Positions 37,245 through 49,427 of a stretch of DNA of 64,000 bases are shown here, piece after piece. Source of the stretch: Escarpia spicata (lineage: Eukaryota; Annelida; Polychaeta; Sabellida; Siboglinidae); the NCBI GenBank assembly GCA_963995525.1, contig OZ023210.1:7969906-8033905 (forward strand), written 5' to 3'. Each line of letters starts with the position of its first letter. Within the stretch, counting starts at the first letter, position 1. The notes under the pieces are model-generated. The model searched no databases and was not told where the DNA came from. It was given only the letters and a program-made list of their open reading frames with translations. Position numbers and translations under genes: made by a program.

Positions 37245-40200
37245 GAGGCAGCTTAGGACAAACATTTTGATATTATCAGAACATGCTTAAAAAAGCACCA
37301 ATTTTTTCTTGACAATCTATATACCATAACCTTTTATAATTTTATTGGAACCAAGTCATGTGACATCTCTGGAGCCTGTTTCAGCCATTTAAAACAATGT
37401 TATTGAAGAAAACATTCAAAAGTTATGTTTTTCAGTTAAATGCTCCTATTGTTATGCAATTTGGGATCTATATATACTTTTGCACGTTAATCAGGAACAT
37501 ATTATATCAGCTTTCTATTCCGAGCCGTATTTGGGTCACAAGAGGTAAATAAAGGGTTATTTTGCTTCATCTTTAGTCTGTTCGACACCGGGTGCACGAT
37601 AGTTTTAGGTGCCCTGCGTAGTACTAAGAACTGGCTGACTTGCAAAAAAATAAATCCAGATAACATTGCTGGTGTTTGGTAACTTGCTGAAATATAATCA
37701 TCTATACAGGGATTCTAGTAATTACTTCAGATGCACCACTGTATGCACTGGCCAAGTTTGTTCAGTGGAACTGGCCTCAGACACATGGCGAGGACAAGTA
37801 TGTAATCATGTTCAGTGGTCTGCATTTTGAAATGGCAATGTGGAAAACATTCGGGGACTACTTGAAGGGCTCTGTGTAGACAACTGCACCGACCCAAACA
37901 GGAATCGCCTCCTCGGGACCAGCTGACTCCTTACTCAAGGACTAGACATGCCCACCAAGTGAGTGCTCTGACCCTAGCGAAATTCCAGCACGATGTCTTC
38001 ACACACCCTATGACTGAAGGACCACACGATGAGCGGGCCAACAAAACGTGGAGACTAGATATGTTCAGCAAGAGCGCAACATTTAAGTATTGGGATACCA
38101 TCCTCAAGATGGAAATACTGGGTTTGATTTTCGTGCGCCCCAACCAAGAACGAACGAAACTTCCCCTTGTATGTGGAATCACTGAAGGCTTTGGGGAGTT
38201 GGTCTTTTCCCTTGATCATCAGAACTATGACAGGTGGATACCCGTACACATACGAGACATGGAGAGCCTACCTCCAGCCATCCAAGACGAATTCGAAGAC
38301 AAAGCCCACTGGGTTGTTTCGAAGAAATCCAGGCGATTCTCATCCATACGACCGAGCTCACGAGTAAAATAATGACCTGGTGAGGGGTACAGGGGGTGTA
38401 GTGGGACTGACAGAGAACACTTCAGCTTTCAAGAAGTGAATGCAAGCACAACTTCTTCAAGAGTTTCAGGAGGAGCAAACACTTGGTCTTGTTCAGGACA
38501 TCTCTGAGATAAGCAATCCTTTCATAGATGCCAGCCCTGAACTGTTAACAATGGACAGCCAGCCCTGAACTGTTGACAATGGACACTTGGAACGTCCTCG
38601 ACGAGTCTGTTGTGAAAACAGTCCGTACCGTGGAAGCAGTGGGCAGGGAGCAATACAACGTCTACCGTCAATCAATGCTAACTGACCGCAAACGCTCTAT
38701 CCATGAGTTTATCAAGAACAACTCACTGGCTAGTTGTCCAACACCCAAGGCAAAGACCAAGCAGGCAGGACAGATCTCACTGCTGAAGGGTGATGTGTCA
38801 CTCTTCTCCAGATTATATATATAGTCATACAGAATATGGATGGAGACATAGGAACCTTCTTCATGCATGGAAATCACCCTTATCCTCCATCTCTCTCTGA
38901 CAGAGGTAAACTACGACAAAGGAAGAAGTCGGATTTGCTGAGAATTTTGATCCAACAGACAGATGAGCCACAGACCGAACCTCCTAGATTATTCGATGTG
39001 AAAATTCTTGATGGTAGTGCTGTTGTGCACCTCCTGCCAATCATTAACTCACCACATTTGATGAATATGCTAGTCTCGTATTTCCACACATTGTTGGAGA
39101 CTTCTACAAGAGTTGACGTAGTCTGGGACACGTATGTATCAAGCAGCATCAAAGAGTCAACCAGGGAGAAACCTAGCAAAGGTATCAGAAGGAAGGTTGC
39201 AGGTCAAAATATTAAGGTTCCATGGAACTGGGCAGATTCGGTACGTGGCACCACCAATAAGCAAGATGTCTTTGCATTCCTCTCCAGCAAGGTTGCGTCT
39301 GTCGAATGCAAAGAAGACAAGCAGATCTTCATTTCATATGGCAGCATAGTTGTCAGCAGAGGCACCAGCCAGCCACAGCTTGTTGAACCACGAGGAAGCG
39401 GATACAAGAATACTTATCCACTTGCAAGATGCCATGGAGAGTGGTTCCAACATCAGCTTGGTGCACACTGTGGACACTGGTGTAGTCGTAATCCTCATCG
39501 GCTAATTCCACACCATTGTCGCCAAATATCCACTTGCAGACATCTGGGTTGCTTTTGGCACTGGGAAGAACTTCATGTACCTACATATCAATGCCATCTG
39601 CCAAGGGCTGTGCAAAGATAAGTCCACAGCCCTTCCCCTCTTCCACGGTTTCACAGGGTGTGAAACAGCGTCAGGATTCCATAGAAAGGGGAATAAGTCA
39701 AAATGGGAAGCCTGTAATTCCTACCCTGAGGTTACCCAGGCATTCAACTACATGACAGAAAACCCACACACTCAATTGACAGTGGACTCCCAACACTTCC
39801 AATCACTGGAGCGATTCACAGCCGTTATCTACGACAAGACAAGCACTCTGGAATCGGTGAATGAGGTACGGAGAGAGTTGTTCTGCAAGAAGAACAAAGC
39901 GATGGAGAACATTCCACCTACTCAGGAGGCTTTGCTACAACATTCGAGTCGCGCTGCCTACCAAGCTGGAATCTGGACGACATGTGAAGTGGCCCAACAG
40001 CAAACTTGTACTCCAGAAGGGTGGGGATGGACATTCGAAACAGAGAGCAAAACCTGGCTTCCTGTGCGGAGCACACTACCGATGGCCCCCGAAGCGTGCA
40101 GTGAACTGGTTACGTGTGGGTGCTAAAGCTCGAGTGGCTGTGGCGCAAGGTGTTCGTGCAAGAAGGCTCACTGGATATGCACTAAGCTTTGCAACTGCAA

Positions 40201-40798
40201 ATACGACATATAACCAAATACGACACATAACCGAACTCGCAAAACGTTGATCTGACAAAACAAGCTATTCTTACTAAATGCTTAAGCGAGATCATTGAAA
40301 ATATTTTGCTATCCCATTACTTTATGGTAAATTCAATAATAAAGATTGTTAACGAGCCAAACGGAAACTGAAGACTACGAACTAATAAAGTGTTAGAAAC
40401 AAAGTTGGATCTTTTGTCTGGAATGTACCTCAATTTTGCTAAGGTACCTCACTGTAAACTTTACTAGCTCAAATAAGCTGAAAATTAAGCAATGTGACCT
40501 TTTGTTGACCTCTGGTGATCACAATATGGCTCGGAATTAAAAGCCGATAGCAGATTTGTGTCCAGCTTGCCAAGGTATATCTTTATGCCGAATTACATGA
40601 AAAGCAGAGCATTTAACTAAAAAAACTGAATTGTTCAATGATTTATTCTACCATTTTCTTCTCAGTGGCTGAAACAGGCTCCAGCAAGGTCACGTGACTT
40701 GGTTCCAATAAATTTATTAAAAGTCATGGCAAACCGATTGTCAGGAAAAAATGTGTTCTTTTGTCCGGCATGTCCACATCATGTTGCTAAGCTGCCTC
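37245..40798 (+). mobile_element. TIR element with a full-type PIN/XPG-like gene
   Basis: Inverted terminal repeats start GAGGCAGCTTA (37,245) and end TAAGCTGCCTC (40,798). Shared internal landmarks are TTTATTGGAACCAAGTCA, CTGGAGCCTGTTTCAGCCA, GTTAAATGCTC and ATTCCGAGCC, so the arms extend about 280 bp or more. The interior is a plus-strand gene, broken by shifts and stops (37,700-40,130). The TIR sequence is unrelated to that of the 9181-14,156 element. No second gene or standard DDE transposase was recognised. Confidence 0.75.
37700..40130 (+). pseudogene. PIN/XPG-like family protein, frameshifted
   Basis: At least five frames together cover a protein that would be about 800 residues. Conserved segments in order: PLYALAKFVQWNWPQTHGED and MFSGLHFEMAMWKTFGDYL (37,715-37,880); SLDHQNYDRWIPVHIRDM (38,205-38,265); QISLLKGDVSLFSRLYI (to 38,824); VKILDGSAVVHLL, TRVDVVWDTYV and IRRKVAG (38,998-39,200); HTVDTGVVVILIG (near 39,465); IWVAFGTGKN, LPLFHGFTGCETASGF (39,544-39,680); IPPTQEALLQHSSRAAYQAG (to 39,970); WGWTFETES. 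The TGCET motif is present, but the D-T-D-V motif reads D-T-G-V. The family is common and uncharacterised in animals; a PIN/XPG-like nuclease fold is inferred from its acidic motifs. Confidence 0.7.
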
Positions 40799-41574
40799 AC
40801 TACATGCCAAGCTGCACCTAACAACTGTCGCTATCTACTGCCAACACGAAGCACAAAACGTGAACTGCTGTCCGCGCCCAGTCTATTTTTAGCCGCCACA
40901 CCGGGCTGATTACATAATAACTCGTTATGTAAGTTGTACCAGGTTGACCTTATGTAGTCCATCCACTGCAACAACTGTCGAACTAATTAATCAATGCTGT
41001 CACTCCAGTGGTTTACTCATAATTTAGTTTTTAACTGGAATATTCCTGTGAAAGTTCACATTTCCCGGCGGATGACATATTGAGACACGTCCGGTTTGAA
41101 TATTGCCCCCCCTCAGGGATTATTCTAGGATCCCTCGAAAGAAAACTATTTTTCTCTCCGAAATTCTCTGTGATGTAAGTTCTTTTACAGGTCTTAGGGT
41201 TTATACTGGATGCTAGAGGGCGAAAATTCATTGTTCGCAATGTCACGCTTGCTTTTTGCGATTGTTCCGAGCTACGTAAAACGTCCACCGATCAGCTAGG
41301 AACATTTTACGTGACTTGCTTTGCGAACAAAATGGTAACAATTTATGTCATGACAAACGTCTGGTAAGGATACTTCATAAAATCGTTTACTACGTTTTTT
41401 GTGTATGCAGCGCCATCAGGAAGATGGGCATTTTGCTAGTTTATTCAAGTAATGCAAATCGACAATAAGGCGATTGATGACGACGACGACAAGACGTAGA
41501 TGACGCACTACACAAGAGAAACGATGGGAGAGACGTCGGTGAAAGATAACGTGTTTTCTACGCCATTATTAACT
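40799..41574. other. Unassigned intergenic stretch
   Basis: No gene, repeat or element recognised between the TIR element and the next LINE. Confidence 0.4.
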
Positions 41575-44500
41575 GAATTATAATAATAATAATAAGATAA
41601 CTTCTACTGCGCCTAAATCCTTGGAAACCAAGCTCAGAGGCGCATCAAAACAAAAGGATTGGTCAATCTCAAAATCCATATGTAGTATTCCAGTTGTCTA
41701 AAGATGGGTCAGGGCGCAAAGATAAGTTTTTAAATGACAACGGAATTTTTTGATATTTTCAACTGATCTAACACTAAGAGGGAGCTTATTCCAAAGAGTT
41801 GGTGCAGCAACAGAAAAAGCCATAGTTCCAATGTTAGTGTTGACTCTAGGAACAAAATGTAGGTCAGAACTAGATGATCGAAGCTGGATTGGTTTTCTTA
41901 CAGGAGTAAGCAATGAATGCAAATAAGATGGTTGCTTACTAGACACTGCCTGGTATATAATGGTACAGACCTTAAATATTACACGATATCGTACAGGAAG
42001 CCAATGCAAATACTTCAATAGTGGTACAGGGCGAGAAAAACGAGGAGATCTTGTAACTACTCTTGCTAGACAATTTTGGACACGCTGAAGTTTTGTGATA
42101 TCCTTGCTAGCGATATTATAAAGGAGGGAATTGCAATAGTCAAGTCTGCTGCTAACAAGTGGTGTTTCAATAGTTTTAGCAACAGAAAATGACATATACC
42201 GGCGAATACGGCAAAGATCACGAATATAATGAAAACAGCAGCGACATGTTTGAGATATGTGTTGTCGGAAATTGAAGTTACTATCAAAGATCACTCCTAG
42301 ATTCCGCACCGAGGTTGCTGGCGTGCTATACTGATTCAAAATACGCGTAGGGAAAAGGCAATCCAGTTTACTATGCTGCATTGGAGTACCAATAATGATC
42401 AATTCAGTTTTATTTGCATTTAATTTCAATTTGCTGTCAGTCATCCAGTGGAAGATATCTTGAAGGCAATCACTAAATTGGTTAAGGGAGCGATTTGTAT
42501 CCGGGTCAACGAAATGTAGATCTGAGTATCATCAGCATAAAGATGATGATCCAAGTTATGTCTTTGTATAACAGAGCTTAGTGGCGTGGTGTAAACATTA
42601 AAAAGCAAAGGCCCAAGAACAGAACCCTGACGAACACCAAATAAAACCGGCAGTGCAGCTGATAAGCAGTTCTAAAACTTTATCGTTTGGTATCTATCAG
42701 TTAGATATGAAGAAAACCAACTCAGAGCTGTGCCAGACATGCCGTACCACTTTAATAGACGTTCAATGAGAATGCTGTGATCATTCGTGTCGAAAGCGGC
42801 AGAGTGATAGATCTAGTAAGGTAAGTGCAGTCACTTTACCATTATTAATGTTCAAGTTAATGTCATTGTGAACCTTTAAGAGGGCAGTCTCTGTTGAATG
42901 AAACTGTCCATACCCCGATTGTGACACATTAGTTAAGACATTTGTGCTAATGTGAGACCTGAGACGACTTGCTACAACCTTTTCTAATATTTTGGAAATA
43001 AAGCTGAGGTTAGAAATAGGTCTATAACTATTTCGGTTTTGTTCAGGCAGAGATGACTTCTTAAGAAGTGGTGTGACATGGGCGTATTTAAAATCATCAG
43101 GAAAACAGCCAGAGCAAAGTGATGCATTAATAATATTTGTTATAGGTCCAAATAATGTATCGAGACATGGTTTTAGCAGTATTTTTGGAAATGGATCAAG
43201 TACACAAGATTTATTTGGGGAGGACATATTTTCCTAACTTCATCAACTGTTGCAGGTCCAAATGATACAAGTAGACAATTTACTTGTGGAAAGTCCACAC
43301 TGACATTACTTAAATTATGACGTGGGAAAGCTGAACGAATAATACTGATTTTATTCTTAAAGTGACTAGAGAACGAATCACATAGAGACTTAATTGACAC
43401 ATGATCAGGTAGCGATGGAGTAGGCCGTCTGTGTAGAATGTTATTGATGCAGTTCCATAACTGACACGGGTTATCAGACTTATTTATGACCATATTTGTA
43501 TAATAATCTGATTTAGCTCTGGCCATTTGTCTGTTACAGAGATGACCTCGCGTAGAATAGCGCGACCTATCTAATGGCGAGCGCGATTTGCGCCATACAC
43601 ACGCTCTAAATAACGTCGACGCCTTTTAGATAGTATAATTTCAGAAGTCATCCATGGAGCCGGTGGCCTTTCTGACACACATTTGGATTTTATAAGTGCA
43701 TGTTTGTTAAGTATTGCATTGAGTACTTTTAACAGTACTGTTTATGTAAGTCAGATATATGTTTTTTATCTGTGATAAGGTCGGATATAAGGATATCAGA
43801 CATTAAAGCTGTAATGTAAATCCTATGAATGGCTCTGTAAGACACATTGTGTTTTGACTCTAATGGGGTTATATAAACGTTAACATTAGCAATGACAATA
43901 TGGTGGTCTGATAACCCATCTGAAAGAGTAGGTGCTTGAATATTATTGTTGAACGGGTTATCAATAGGTCAAGGCAATGGCCATGTATATATGTGTCGAA
44001 AAGGTAACACGTTGTTTCAAATCAAATTATGCCAGAATGTCATCAAACGTAGTTGTAGTTGTAGAAGATATATCCAAATGTAGATTAAAATCACCAAGAA
44101 TGTAAAATTCTGAATGAATAACTGCCAGATTTCCCAACATATCCTGAAAGTCTTCAAAGAAATTTGCCGGATGTCCTGGAGGGCGATAGATACAAACAAG
44201 GTGTAACCAGAAGGGGACACATCAGCTATGCATGCAGGTGTATCATGTGATCTGAGCCAGGTCTCAGGTACAGCACGAATGTTTATTTTCTTTGAACTTA
44301 ATAAATCACAAAGTGAGGCTGTCTTATTTCGAACAGATCGAACGTTTGTAGTGGCCACCCGAATGTTTTGTCTAACAGCTGGCCCAGGATTGAGACTTAC
44401 ATCTCCTGCTAGTAATAAACGTATTGCTAATTTCAATGTTGGTGTAGAACGGGGGATTGGCAGTAACTTTCTATTATAACAAACCTGAAGACATGACAGG

Positions 44501-44640
44501 CTATGCCAAATTGAAATAGAATGATGGATTCTAGTGTGATTAGGAAAAAGCACATTAAAATGATTAGATGTCAATGGTTTACATAAAACAAAATCTTTAT
44601 CCCTTACAGCAACAGAGCAGGACAAGCAGAAACACCCAAT
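41575..44640 (-). mobile_element. CR1-like non-LTR retrotransposon, second copy family
   Basis: A minus-strand LINE. The 5' part (44,625-44,017) has a hydrophobic N-terminus, the motif GDVSLNPGP and then the endonuclease start TTNVRSVRNK and PETWLRSHD. Later come AKSDYYTNMV (43,526), NYRPISNLSFISKILE and STETALLKVHND (43,227-42,781), then SAAFDTNDH and the catalytic YADD (42,528-42,539) after a frameshift near 42,805, and a C-terminal tail with LPVRYRVIFK and LWNKLPLSVR (42,444-41,698). The 3' end is a (TTA)n-type tail at about 41,580. At least four frame breaks make it inactive. Confidence 0.85.
44380..44406 (-). other. 2A-like motif in the LINE N-terminus
   Basis: Codons 74-82 of the 44,625 frame read GDVSLNPGP after a hydrophobic LAIRLLLA stretch. 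This fits the D-V/I-E-x-N-P-G-P ribosome-skipping consensus except for Ser at the Glu position. Similar motifs are known at the N-termini of some animal and trypanosome LINEs. Activity is not established. Confidence 0.55.
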
Positions 44641-45402
44641 AAGAATAATGGTGACATAATTATGTTAGACTATTATCATATTTAGTAGAAATTAATAGAC
44701 CAAAACCATATAATTATAGATCAAATAGATAATAAATAGTAAAGAATGTTAAACTGCACCATGATTCCGTTTTAAATACCGTTTTATTGTAATAATATAA
44801 AATGCCAATAATAATCTAAAAGGTCAATAGAAAAAAAACACAGGCAACATATTTTGTAACTTAATAATTTAATAGTGTAATAGTTACAAAGGACAACATT
44901 TAAAAAAACTCAACATTGCCGACCGGCGAAAGTGAGCGATAATCATAACGGCTTTAACGCCGGTTTGATTACATTGAATATGACAGGACCAAAACTTGTT
45001 AAAATATGCTTATAGTTTAAACATACTTAGCTTATGGTTTAATTCTTGGTTCTGTAGCCCTTTCCAAGTTACATAATATTAAAAGGAATATATTCAAAAT
45101 AATTAATATACTATAATTGAACATTAGACGAAGAATAAATGTTTAAAGTAAACATTATGCCACGCCCCCTAGCGACCATGTAGACGGGGAGTCAATTAAC
45201 AAGTGGGACCTAGAAAAACGTTTCGTTCAACACTCATTACACGATAGGTTTGTTACTTCAGGCTAATTAAGGGATAATTCAGGAACATGTGTAGCCTTGC
45301 CATACTGTTGAATTGTGGTATCAGTAAAATGTCACAGCCAGCTATACACGACGCGTATATGTGATGGTGGTCAAGGCACAATTGTTAAATAATGATCAAG
45401 TA
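44641..45402. other. AT-rich intergenic stretch
   Basis: No coding sequence recognised. It may include LINE 5' UTR remnants near 44,650. Confidence 0.4.
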
Positions 45403-45724
45403 CCCTGCTAAAAAATACTACGGTTTACTTATGTAAATTTACTATAGTTTACTATAGTAAACACTATAGTAAACTACAGTGTTTTTGCGGAATATTTACC
45501 ATGTTTTACCACAGTAAATACTATGGTTTAGTATAGTAAATACTTCATTCTACTATGATGATCGAATATCACGTTTTACGATGGTTTATTACAGCGAATA
45601 CCATATTTTACTATGGTGAAAGCAAGGTAAAATGCAATATACTATGGTTCATTATAATGCACCATGATTTACTATGGATGTATCATGGTTTACCATAATA
45701 AACTGTAGTATTTTTTTAGCAGGG
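45403..45724. mobile_element. Foldback MITE
   Basis: A 322-bp element with TIRs CCCTGCTAAAAAATACTAC and, at the other end, GTAGTATTTTTTTAGCAGGG. The interior is a series of short palindromes built on TTTACTATAGTAAA and TTTACCATGGT-like words, so the whole element could fold on itself. No coding capacity. The flanks (gta and cata) do not give a clear target duplication. Confidence 0.75.
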
Positions 45725-47940
45725 CATAGCTGCATGGATAAGTGTCTTCAATGGACTCGTAAAGTTCATAAAATTATTATTTAATAATTGTTGTAGGTAG
45801 GTTGGTATTATAGCATATATTACATGACAGCGGAACAAAACATAAATATTGCATCGCTATAGTTATGTGAGGATATGATAACGCAACATTGCATGTAAAA
45901 TGCGCACGTTTTTTATTTACTGCGAAAGCATTAGCATAATTATACTATTGGAGCTGCTATCTATACATATATCTGCAGCGGCGGTTGAGGAAGTTAAACG
46001 GTGTTGACAATGATGGCGCATAAAGAAGAAAATATGTTAATACATTTTTCATTTTCTTTCTGCGATATGTATAGACGCTATCGCGACGATCAGGTATTCC
46101 CTTGTTGTTAACATACATAATGATACTGTCGTTGATGTTTGACGAAGTTGTCAACGATCTCGTGTCGATGTTCAACTGCGGCTACAAAATTCCTTAGTAA
46201 AACCAAAAAGAATAGAATTGGTAAAACATAGTCATATCTATAGACCCGGGGTATAATCGTTCTCAAACCGGAAATCTCCAAAAGGGTCACGTTATGTCAA
46301 CATGTGAACGAATAATATTCTATTAACCGGATGAATCCTTAATTTGCCGCCTAGACATGATCTCTGTATAGATCAGTGCTTATAACGCGGTCGCCATATT
46401 AGTTTCCCTGTTGTTATGCAGTATGCTTTGCGATACCTGCGAAGTCGGCGTGATGTCACAATCACATAAAACAACCAACCAATGAGGACGAAGAGTCAAG
46501 ACAACGATGGGAGCCCGGGTTTCCAACTTCGAGACGGAAACTGCGCCCGTCTGCCGCAAGTATGCTAGATCTTCCATCATCGGTAGCAGTTGTTTGTCTC
46601 GCCCGTGGCCGTTAGAGATCACCGCTTCGGTATCTTCTTCTAGCCATTCTTTGTGCCCTTGGCTGGGGCTGTTGTTAAGAAACTTCTAATCCCCAATTGG
46701 TAATTATGGTAAAGAAAGTCTCATGACATAATCGACTCATTGGTTGTCGAACCAAACCGTAACATAAACGTATCAGCGCATTGAATAACTGCCGCGGTTT
46801 TTGGTAACGCTTATTGTCAAATATTAGTATTATAAGTTATTTGTTACAACGTGACGTGCGGTGTACTGTTGTGAAGGTGAGCGAGCAGGTGTCATTCGGT
46901 ACCTGTTTTTATCTTCTTCCCCTACCATGCCATTTAAACTTCACACTGGACGTTTTACAGAATCATTGCAACTATTGTTTCCAATAGACACAAAATACAC
47001 AGAACGAAACAATTTGCTTTTAAAAATTACGTTTAGATATGCTTGAAGTGTCCATTTTACAGTGGATCCAGGTGTTCCAAATTAAAAGACCCCGTGGGTT
47101 CTGGGCGGGACGTCATAAACACCCCACGGTCGTAGGAAACTATTAGAGTGAAGTACAAAGCATAAGCGTTGGAAATAAATGTAAAAAAAGTTCTTATCTT
47201 CATCCAGATTTCTCTTGGAAGTTTTCAGCTACGCTGTAATTACTACAATAAAACGCACATATACATATTTGTCTATTGCCAAGTACTCAATTACACAATA
47301 AGAACTAAAGCAGGTGGAATTAAAGAAATTGCCCAGTTTCGAAACGGCAGCAAGATTATTCGAACCCTGATTGTCTCGAATGAGAGTCCGGTGTGCCAAC
47401 ACTGTGCTACCATGCCATTATAACTTACGTACACCAGCCCTTTGTCCTGGACATGTTATCGCTACCTTTGAAGAAGTCGTTAACAGGCCTACTAGACGGT
47501 TTTTCATGTTCATCATAACCCTCTAAGATGACACAGACTGTTGGAACGGACCGACGCGTCCATGCGTTGGTGGTCGGCAACACTACAGAGCTGACGCCCC
47601 AGCTTTAGATGCGGACACTTACTGTTGAATTAACCTGACCTTCTCAGTCGGTAACAATATGTTGATTGTTCTACACAACCGGTTTGGTATTCTTCAGTTG
47701 TGCATTGCATCTGATTCCCGTTGTAAACAAGGTTGCTCTAAGATTGCAAAGTCGTTGACGATGTGCAAACATTTGTGGCTAGTCCACTTGGTTTGCAAGC
47801 CGACTTACAGTTTGTGCGATCGCATCCACGTCAATTGGAACTGAAAAATGCGATTGCCATACAACTGCGACACAACCTGGTATTCTAAATGCATCGAAAG
47901 GTAGCGTAAAAACGTAGTCAACAGCAAGTTAGGGAGGTTA
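45725..47940. other. Intergenic, no gene recognised
   Basis: Short frames only, without recognisable domains, splice structure or family motifs. Confidence 0.4.
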
Positions 47941-47954
47941 TGGTTAGGATTAGG

Positions 47955-48135
47955 GTTACTGTAGAGTGTTTACGTAGTGAGTAGGACATCCTTCTCTCAT
48001 TTGAGTGAACCAGAGTTTGAATCGTGTTGATGCCGTTTCGAAGCGTGGCCAATTTAATTAATTCCACCTTTGTCCAGTTCACTCTGCTGTATGAATACGT
48101 TATGGCTACAGACAGTGGTGGATATAGGCAAACAA
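47955..48135 (+). mobile_element. Degenerate SINE copy
   Basis: It aligns with the SINE at 34,749. The A-box region is TACGTAGTGAG-like, the B box is decayed to AGTTTGAATCG, and then come GCCGTTTCGAAGCGTGG and CCAGTTCACTCTGCTGTATG. It lacks the LINE-like tail. Confidence 0.6.
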
Positions 48136-48690
48136 ATAAATTAACGCAATGGTTGCAGCATAGTTGAAAGAAGAACTAGCGTTGGAATGAATTGATCTGC
48201 AAGTGGTGCAGATTGGCGGGTTTTGTGCGGTTACACAGAATTTCGCGCAAGATGTATAGGGGCATTATTTTCTAAGTTTCAGTAGGGCATTACAAGTTTT
48301 TTTTTCTTCCGCAAAACATGTATTGTCGAAGCGAACGTCGGTCCTGAACGCAAACTGTCGTTAAGTCAGAATTGTTTAGGGTCTAGTAAGTGCATTATCG
48401 GATCACGTTCGTTCGTTTAGCAAAGGCCGGACTTTCCAACTGTTTCAGCAGACCAATTTGTATTATTAAGGTCTGTGTATTTACATTTGCTTGGACAATG
48501 CGAACGAATGAACTTGAATCGCGGGACTGTAGAACTATGCAACTATGACACGTCTGTACACATGCGACATATAACATTAATTTAACGGCACAAATAAACG
48601 CAATTTACCCCGGTGAATATTATATCATCCAAACGGCTAAAATGGAGAGCGATGATGCCATCGGCATCAAAGTTCTTCGTTTCTCGTTTG
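48136..48690. other. Intergenic, no gene recognised
   Basis: No features seen. Confidence 0.4.
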
Positions 48691-49280
<590 letters not shown>

Positions 49281-49427
49281 CCAGCCAGATTCTTCTCACT
49301 CTGAATATTTCCATTTCCTTTCCATTCCTGCTGACCCTGTTCCCACATTTGCGCCTATGTCTCTGTCCCATGCCTTGTAACTACATGTGTCTGTTTGGTT
49401 GCACAGAGTACGTGCAGACTTGACGGA

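Noticed and set aside
46507..46689. Short plus-strand frame with Ser-rich content
   Set aside because: A 60-codon frame without family similarity, overlapping an equal-sized frame on the other strand.
49395..49427. Upstream extension of the sulfotransferase frame
   Set aside because: It has no ATG before 49,428 and contains a splice acceptor-like TTGCACAG. The TM segment follows the ATG at the usual distance for this family.
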